Made by a program: the position numbers and the translations under genes | Assembly (NCBI RefSeq): GCF_000516515.1 | Contig: NZ_KI911784.1 | Coordinates: 930,001-994,000 of the forward strand | Reading direction: 5' to 3' | Length of the DNA stretch: 64,000 bases | Origin: Chloroflexus sp. Y-396-1 | Lineage (GTDB): Bacteria; Chloroflexota; Chloroflexia; Chloroflexales; Chloroflexaceae | The notes under the pieces: model-generated | What the model was told of the DNA's origin: nothing | Database searches by the model: none | Seen by the model: only the letters and a program-made list of their open reading frames with translations | Part shown: piece by piece, positions 58,428 to 64,000 of the stretch | Layout: every line of letters begins with the position of its first letter | Position numbering within the stretch: position 1 is the first letter of the stretch

Positions 58428-60286
58428 AGATACTAACCTGGGAAGCCAGTGTACATCACGACGGCTCACCGCTCTATCTACGCTTCAGTGGACGGCTGGG
58501 TGATACAGCAGTCTTTCGGCTGCGTATGGCTGCCGATGCGCCGGTGCGTGGTGTCTTTCTCCGCACCTGTCCAGATGGTGAACAACAGATCACGCCACTC
58601 CAAGATCAAGGGATACGGGGAGTATGTCGGTGGTGGGAAGGTACACTTCCCATTCGGATGTTGCGTACCAACTATCGTTTTCTGATCCGGGCCGATGACG
58701 GCACACGTTGGTATAGTGCGGGTGGTATGACACGCTATTACCCGACTGACGCCAATGATTTTGTGGTACTGGCCAACTACCATGCACTAGCATGGGTTCG
58801 TGATACTGTCTTCTACCAAATCTTTCCTGATCGCTTTGCCGATGGTGATCCGACCAACAATGTTCGGAGTGGCGCCTATTTGTACCATGGACACCCGGTC
58901 ATTGCCCGACGTTGGCACGAACAACCCAACCGCGAAACTGGCCCGTTTGAGTTTTACGGGGGTGATCTGCAGGGTATCGCCCAACGAATTGACTACTTGA
59001 CCGATTTAGGGGTCTCGGCAATTTATCTCAACCCTATCTTTCGCGCACCGTCAAACCACAAATACGATGTGGAAGACTACACGAGCATTGATCCGCATCT
59101 TGGCGGCGAGGCCGGTTTGCTGATGTTACGACAAGCCCTTGACGAGCATCAGATGCAGTTGGTACTCGATATTGTGCCAAACCATTGCGGAGTGACCCAC
59201 CCCTGGTTTGTAGCCGCCCAACGCGATCCGCACGCACCGACATCCGAGTTTTTCATCTTCCGCCGACATCCGCACGAATACGAGAGTTGGCTGGGAGTAA
59301 AAACTTTGCCCAAGCTCAACTATCGCAGTGTGCGACTCCGCGAAATAATGTACGCCGGTCACGATGCTATTATGAGGCACTGGCTACGTCCACCCTACCG
59401 GATTGATGGATGGCGGATTGATGTCGCCAATATGCTGGGACGTCTAGGGCCAGATAACCTGGGACATAAAATCGGGCGAGGTATTCGCCGGGCCGTAAAA
59501 GCTGAACAACCCGACGCTTACCTTCTTGGAGAACACTTCTTTGATGGTACGCCGCATCTGCAAGGTGAAGAGCTTGATGCGACGATGAATTACCAGGGTT
59601 TCACCTTTCCTATCTGGCGTTGGCTAGGCGGATTTGAATTCAACCCCCAGCGGCCCGAAGCCGATCCACGCCCGATAGCTACTGAAACAGTCGCCGACCA
59701 GTGGACTGCATTTCGGGCGGCGATTCCCTGGCAAATAGCAAGCCAGCAATTCAACCTGCTTGGTAGTCACGATACACCACGCATACGCACCATCGTTGGT
59801 AATGATCTGGCACGAGTACGAGTTGCAATGGTCCTCCTGTTCTGCTATCCGGGGGTGCCATGCGTCTACTATGGTGATGAGATCGGTTTAACCGGTGGGG
59901 GCGATCCAGATTGTCGGCGCCCGATGCCGTGGGACGAATCGACGTGGGATCACGACCTGCGCACCTTTGTGCAACGACTGGTACGGTTACGACGCAGTGC
60001 GCCAGCACTACGCTGGGGGGGATTTCAGCAACTCTATGCTCATGGCGAGACCATTGCGTTTCAACGCGAAGCGCCAGAGCAGCGTCTGGTCATTGTGGCT
60101 CGCCGTAGCAATGATGGACAACGGTCATTGCCGGTTAGACATGCTGGTCTGGCCGACGGTACACGGATGCGAGAAATCCTAACTGGAGCCGAGGCAGTTG
60201 TTTTCGACGGAAGATTAGACATTAGCAGTCTTCCAGCAACCGGTGCGCAGGTATGGCAGGAAGTACATCGTGATACTGCACGTTAA
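58424..60286 (+). CDS. GH13 alpha-glucosidase/neopullulanase (MalZ-like)
   Basis: A 620-residue alpha-amylase family enzyme acting on maltodextrins. After an N-terminal beta domain (about 1-120), the barrel has FEFYGGDLQGI, LYLNP-type AIYLNPIFRAPSNHKYDVEDY, DIVPNHCG, the nucleophile Asp333 (GWRIDVANM), acid/base Glu370 (LGEHF) and Asp450 (GSHDTPRI). The layout matches E. coli MalZ and cyclomaltodextrinases. No signal peptide, so it acts in the cytoplasm. Its start overlaps gltX by four bases; why a glucosidase is coupled to a tRNA synthetase is unclear. Confidence 0.9.
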   Translation: MKILTWEASVHHDGSPLYLRFSGRLGDTAVFRLRMAADAPVRGVFLRTCPDGEQQITPLQDQGIRGVCRWWEGTLPIRMLRTNYRFLIRADDGTRWYSAGGMTRYYPTDANDFVVLANYHALAWVRDTVFYQIFPDRFADGDPTNNVRSGAYLYHGHPVIARRWHEQPNRETGPFEFYGGDLQGIAQRIDYLTDLGVSAIYLNPIFRAPSNHKYDVEDYTSIDPHLGGEAGLLMLRQALDEHQMQLVLDIVPNHCGVTHPWFVAAQRDPHAPTSEFFIFRRHPHEYESWLGVKTLPKLNYRSVRLREIMYAGHDAIMRHWLRPPYRIDGWRIDVANMLGRLGPDNLGHKIGRGIRRAVKAEQPDAYLLGEHFFDGTPHLQGEELDATMNYQGFTFPIWRWLGGFEFNPQRPEADPRPIATETVADQWTAFRAAIPWQIASQQFNLLGSHDTPRIRTIVGNDLARVRVAMVLLFCYPGVPCVYYGDEIGLTGGGDPDCRRPMPWDESTWDHDLRTFVQRLVRLRRSAPALRWGGFQQLYAHGETIAFQREAPEQRLVIVARRSNDGQRSLPVRHAGLADGTRMREILTGAEAVVFDGRLDISSLPATGAQVWQEVHRDTAR

Positions 60287-60760
60287 GCGAAACCGACAAT
60301 CCCAATTGTTGTTAGCCTAGGGGGCATTTCAACGTTTTCGGATGCCTGTTGCCTGGGAACGTAGGCCTCTGACCTGCATTCTATAATAGAAACATCGCAC
60401 ACCACCTCCCCTCGTTTTTCCTCATCCCCTTCTTCTCCCCATGCAGGAGAGGAAGGGGATACTAAGGCAGGTTGGCAACCCACTCTTCCCGCTCACCACC
60501 TTTGCCCGTTGTGGATTGCCGAAACCCAGGCTTCAAGTGGTCTAGGGTTCAGCCTCTACGACCGTGGTGTCGATGATCAATCGCTCCGGAACTGACATTG
60601 CGCGTTCCAGCGCGCTGTTGGGAACCTGCCCTAGCCGCTCACGTCTTTCTCCTCTATCACCTACCAGGGAGAGAGTACTGAAAACCTTGATCATCAACAA
60701 GGGCAGGATGGGAAGCCTCATCTGCTGCGGGTAAGATATTGAAGTGATACTACCCCTTCG
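60287..60760. repeat. Intergenic repeat modules
   Basis: 60340-60490 carries modules of the composite repeat (GCCTGGGAACGTAGGCC, then CCCTTCTTCTCCCC..GGAGAGGAAGGGG, then GGTTGGCAACCC). The rest, 60490-60760, shows nothing recognisable. Confidence 0.5.
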
Positions 60761-61261
60761 CTAAAACGGCGGTGGCTGATACTGATGCGGTGGCAGAGGT
60801 TGTCCATTTCGGTAGGCGAAATAGGCTTGAACCTTTGGTTGGTTATATAGCACCAGACTAACAATCCCAAATATCAGCGAAAAGACATTGCCAGTAATGA
60901 TGTTGACAATCTGCAAGATTGCCAGGGTCTTATTTGGCTGTACTGGTTGCGGGGGATTGCTCAAGAGCTTGTAAGCATACATCCCTGCCATGACCGCCAC
61001 GACTATCGAATAGATTCCAAATGGAATGCCGCAGATCGTTATGATCCAGAACAAACTAGACAATCCACTGATAACCGCATCAGCAATGGCCATAATACCA
61101 ATTATCAAGACCTCGCTGGGTTTCGTATCAGCGGCCTGATACCCTGATGCCTGCTGATATTGAATCTGGTAGGGTTGATATGGGGACTGATACGGAGGTT
61201 GATACGGCTGCTGATCGGGTTGATAACCACCATAATGTTCCGGGCGGTGAGGATCGCTCAT
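60761..61261 (-). CDS. Small Gln/Pro/Tyr-rich membrane protein
   Basis: A 166-residue protein whose first 60 residues are low-complexity (YQPDQQPYQPPYQSPYQPYQ), followed by about three hydrophobic helices (VLIIGIMAIADAVISGLSS, IICGIPFGIYSIVVAVMAG and ILQIVNIITGNVFSLIFGIV). Such proteins (DUF4190-like layout) are often annotated as conserved membrane proteins. The ATG at 61261 is chosen because AAAGGG lies six bases upstream; longer in-frame extensions run into a repeat and are not real. Function unknown. Confidence 0.65.
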   Translation of the reverse strand: MSDPHRPEHYGGYQPDQQPYQPPYQSPYQPYQIQYQQASGYQAADTKPSEVLIIGIMAIADAVISGLSSLFWIITICGIPFGIYSIVVAVMAGMYAYKLLSNPPQPVQPNKTLAILQIVNIITGNVFSLIFGIVSLVLYNQPKVQAYFAYRNGQPLPPHQYQPPPF

Positions 61262-61705
61262 GGGGTTCCCTTTCTGTAGAATATCCTCCGAACACCAGGC
61301 AAGATGGTCTGTAGGATACATACCCATAATAACAAAGCATAATATGTCGTGCAATACCATGTTTGGCGCGATAGGGGTTTTCAGCGTTCTCAGCTTCGAG
61401 TTGCATCCGGTGACCGAACGGTTCAACAACGGAGCGAAACCGATGAACGTCATACACTCGCTGACGAAGACTTCCAATCCGCACGGTTACCCGGGGACGC
61501 GGGTCGCCGGTCCATGTTCTGATAAGTGGAAGTCATCGCGTGCCTAACCTTCTCACCTTCCCTCAAGCCTCTTTCCGCTCCCCAAGGGTTAGAGAGGGAG
61601 AATCTTAGGAGAGATAGACCCACCTGCCCACTGCTCTCTTCTCGCGCTCCCATCACCGCTGCCGGGTAGAAAAAGAACGTTGAAACGCGCTTGTTTACAT
61701 ACCCC
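61262..61705. repeat. Repeat-filled intergenic region
   Basis: 61375-61510 repeats the module group of 13545-13680. 61545-61690 carries the CT-rich hairpin and the CTGCCGGGTAGAAAAAGAACGTTGAAA tail group seen at 13822-13870 and, inverted, at 7614-7655. No gene is seen. Confidence 0.55.
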
Positions 61706-62021
61706 TTGACAAAGAATCAAGCATTCATTATAATTAATGATAACGATATTATAAAAATACTTTGTTTTCATACAAGATAATGTCTACCAACACACTTTCA
61801 CGAACCGTGCATCACTCTGGGAAGACACGGCGCCTATTGTCTTCTCATCGCGTGTGAATATCTGCTGCTCTACCAGGCAACGACTTGAAAGGGGGTAATG
61901 TCGAACAATTCAAACACAAACGGTATTTGGAGCTAGGATGTCTGTCCTTATGCTTGGACTGTAGGGATTGTCCGTCTGAACACATTATGAGATTCGTTGC
62001 TTATCACAAAGGAGATATGCA
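61706..62021 (+). promoter_or_regulatory. Consensus promoter with long leader before the S9 peptidase
   Basis: TTGACA (61706-61711) and TATAAT (61729-61734) lie exactly 17 bases apart, a full consensus match. The ATG is at 62022, so the mRNA leader would be about 280 bases. Overlapping AT-rich sequence after the -10 (TAATGATAACGATATTA) could bind a regulator. No leader gene or known riboswitch is recognised. Confidence 0.6.
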
Positions 62022-64000
62022 ATGTCACCTCTTCGATCTATAGCCTGGATTGGGTTATTGATTGTAGTGGTTGGCCTGGTAGCGCCAGCAACTGCTGCAC
62101 CAATACGAAACAACATAGTGAACGTTGATCAGTTTGCTGACGAAGCAGACCTTCCCCCCAACTTGCTCAGCGATGATGAAATTGAGCGAATCAACCGCTT
62201 ACAAAATGGGGCAATAGGAGTCAATATCATCAGTGACATCAGCCCGGACGACGGCGCAGTGTTGATCGGCACGAGCAATGGCCTGGCCTTTCTCGAGATC
62301 AAAACCGGCGATACCGTTCCGGTTGACACCTCTGCCTTTGCATTTCTGATACCGCTTCCTGCACTAGGGTTAGGTGAATTTAGCTGGCAGGACGAGCGTA
62401 CGATTGGTACGTTAGCCTTAAACGCTTTCGCTACCAGCAACGAAGACATTTTTGCTGTGCTGGCGATAGATCGGTACAGCGGCGAGATCGCCGCATCCAT
62501 CATTGGCGTTCCCGATGCGAGTATTGCAGACGGAATTATCTCGATTGCCCCAAACTTAACCACTTGGTTGATCCTGCGCGCAGGTAATGGTACATCTGGA
62601 GAATTTAAACCTCTCACCACCCGCCACACTATCAGCTTCCCGTTACCAGTAGGTGAACGTCTCAACGATTGGCACCGATGGTCAGCTCACATCCAACGAG
62701 GTGTAGATCGGCTGCGCCAGCAGCGACCTGATCTACTCAACCGTCTGCTCTGGCGGCAGAATGACACAAACATCCTGGAAGTCACTAATACTACTACTGA
62801 CCTGTTCCTCTACGACGCAATCACTGGGGATGAACAGTACATTACCACCATCCCATCCGCTTCGAGTCTTCTTAGGGCGACTTGGACGGATGACTCGGCT
62901 CGCGTGGCGGTATCATTTTTCGGTACAGCCGATGGTAGAGAGCGACCTACGTTTTCAGGTTCACTCTTTTCGGAAGAGATATACCGCGATGCGACCGGTA
63001 ATCTGCCACCATCCCAAAATCCGTTCATCCAGAACAACAACACCTATGTCGTTGATGCTGTTAGCGGTCGCACCCAGGTGATCCGACCTGATCCTGCACT
63101 TGGTGCGCCAATTCTAGAGGCATACGATTGGGCGCCTGGTGGCCGATCGCTCCTCATCCGAGCACATCACCCGGCTTATCTGAAAGGGCGCACCCATCCT
63201 CTCTACTATCCTCAATTCTCTTCCAGAACAAGCCTTCGGTTCTACGATCAGGGGAATGACGGTCAACTGCGTCATACTAGTACGTTCTCACACCCGATGT
63301 TTTCTGGTAGCGCTGCTGCATCTCAAGATGCCAAGTTCGTCAGCCCTGATGAGGTGATCGTTCGCGGTATGGTCGGTAGTAATCATCATCCATACTATTA
63401 CAACCGTGTGTCTGGGGAATTGCGTAGCCTCGCCGACCGTGCTGGCAGCTACTATAATTTGGTAGCGACCAGTAGTCGGACCCGTCAAATCGTCTTCGTG
63501 TATACCTCCTATACAGCCCCGCCGGACATCTATCGTCTCCGCTGGGATGGCACGGCGTTGGCCCGGCTGAGCTGGTTTAATGAAGAGTTGCGTCGGGAAG
63601 CCAATTTACGGCAGGACCCGGTCACCTTTACGCTGCGGAATGGTCAGGTACGTGTCGGTACATTGATCCAGGCCGCGAATGCACCCTTTCCACCGCGTGA
63701 TGTGCGTCTGATCGTCTGGCAAGAGGGTGGGCCAGGTGGATCGATGGATAACCGCTGGGCAGCAAATGTCGAGAATCCGTATGCACTGCTGCCTTCGTTC
63801 GGATTTGCGTTACTGATTACACCGCTGGCCGGTCGCAGTGGTTATACACCGGAAGCCTTTAACTCTCTGTACGATAGCAATAACTTCGGCCAGATCGATA
63901 TTGACGAGCAGGCTGAGATTGTGCAGCAGATGATTGCCCGCGGTTGGACTTCGCAGGGTAAGGTTGGGATTACCGGATGCTCGTATGGTGGTTACTTTGC
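62022..64000 (+). CDS. Exported S9-family (prolyl oligopeptidase-type) peptidase, 3' end cut by window
   Basis: An open frame of 659 codons that leaves the window before its stop. The N-terminus has a signal peptide (SIAWIGLLIVVVGLVAPATAA), then about 600 residues of beta-propeller-like sequence with repeated Trp/Asp motifs. The catalytic domain starts near EEGGPGGS and holds the nucleophile elbow GCSYGGYF, with Ser654. The His and Asp of the triad lie beyond the window. AAAGGAG stands seven bases before the ATG. It is an extracellular serine peptidase; substrate unknown. Confidence 0.88.
   Translation, partial: MSPLRSIAWIGLLIVVVGLVAPATAAPIRNNIVNVDQFADEADLPPNLLSDDEIERINRLQNGAIGVNIISDISPDDGAVLIGTSNGLAFLEIKTGDTVPVDTSAFAFLIPLPALGLGEFSWQDERTIGTLALNAFATSNEDIFAVLAIDRYSGEIAASIIGVPDASIADGIISIAPNLTTWLILRAGNGTSGEFKPLTTRHTISFPLPVGERLNDWHRWSAHIQRGVDRLRQQRPDLLNRLLWRQNDTNILEVTNTTTDLFLYDAITGDEQYITTIPSASSLLRATWTDDSARVAVSFFGTADGRERPTFSGSLFSEEIYRDATGNLPPSQNPFIQNNNTYVVDAVSGRTQVIRPDPALGAPILEAYDWAPGGRSLLIRAHHPAYLKGRTHPLYYPQFSSRTSLRFYDQGNDGQLRHTSTFSHPMFSGSAAASQDAKFVSPDEVIVRGMVGSNHHPYYYNRVSGELRSLADRAGSYYNLVATSSRTRQIVFVYTSYTAPPDIYRLRWDGTALARLSWFNEELRREANLRQDPVTFTLRNGQVRVGTLIQAANAPFPPRDVRLIVWQEGGPGGSMDNRWAANVENPYALLPSFGFALLITPLAGRSGYTPEAFNSLYDSNNFGQIDIDEQAEIVQQMIARGWTSQGKVGITGCSYGGYF

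Noticed and set aside
61724-61757. Fur box after the consensus promoter
   Set aside because: The AT-rich dyad only loosely fits the GATAAT pattern and the gene is not an iron gene.

Overview
The window looks like chromosomal DNA from a filamentous anoxygenic phototroph of the Chloroflexota, most like Chloroflexus. This is an inference from protein character (tandem-domain phosphofructokinase, LacD-type aldolase, Fe-S/tungsten enzymes, a surface-protein tail ending in a VPLVVR-type motif), moderately high GC, and many short palindromic and hairpin repeats between genes. No database search was possible. No rRNA, tRNA, CRISPR array, prophage or intact insertion sequence was found.

Layout. 1-8 kb: the 3' part of a DUF262/DUF1524 (GmrSD-like) gene, a tandem-domain phosphofructokinase, a Zn/Cd-type P-ATPase, then a repeat-rich stretch with a small zinc-ribbon protein and a truncated surface-protein gene. 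8-21 kb: an AEC transporter/amidohydrolase pair, trpD with a TrkA-N membrane protein, a solitary tyrosine recombinase, an obg/S10 peptidase/hydrolase operon, tatA, a glycosyltransferase and signal peptidase I. 21.5-26.3 kb: a three-gene unit in which a large U32-family protein is flanked by a radical-SAM relative without its cluster cysteines and an M29 aminopeptidase relative without most of its metal ligands. 27-30 kb: a LacD-type aldolase, a 56-residue membrane protein and an acyl-CoA synthetase. 30-40.4 kb, all on the minus strand: a complete beta-glucan locus (LacI regulator, ABC binding protein, two permeases, exported GH3, exported GH16, cytoplasmic GH3) without an ABC ATPase. 41-44 kb: a SqdX/MgtA-like glycosyltransferase and a small-protein/CcdA/Nudix cluster. 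44.6-49 kb: trigger factor, clpP, clpX and an OmpR-type regulator. 49.6-60.3 kb: upp, a WecA/TagO-type phosphotransferase, a cNMP-binding ferredoxin protein divergent from an aldehyde ferredoxin oxidoreductase, proB, and gltX overlapping a MalZ-like GH13 gene. 60.7-64 kb: a small membrane protein and the start of an exported S9 peptidase that runs off the window.

How genes work together. The beta-glucan locus forms a plausible route: extracellular GH16 cuts glucan, lipoprotein GH3 trims it, the ABC permease imports oligosaccharides, and cytoplasmic GH3 releases glucose. Phosphofructokinase, the aldolase and the GH13 enzyme fit the same sugar economy. Tig-ClpP-ClpX is a protein-quality-control cluster. 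The best candidates for something undescribed are the U32 unit with its two pseudoenzyme-like partners and the cNMP-ferredoxin/AOR divergon with a shared inverted repeat. Intergenic space is colonised by at least three repeat families and one MITE-like element.
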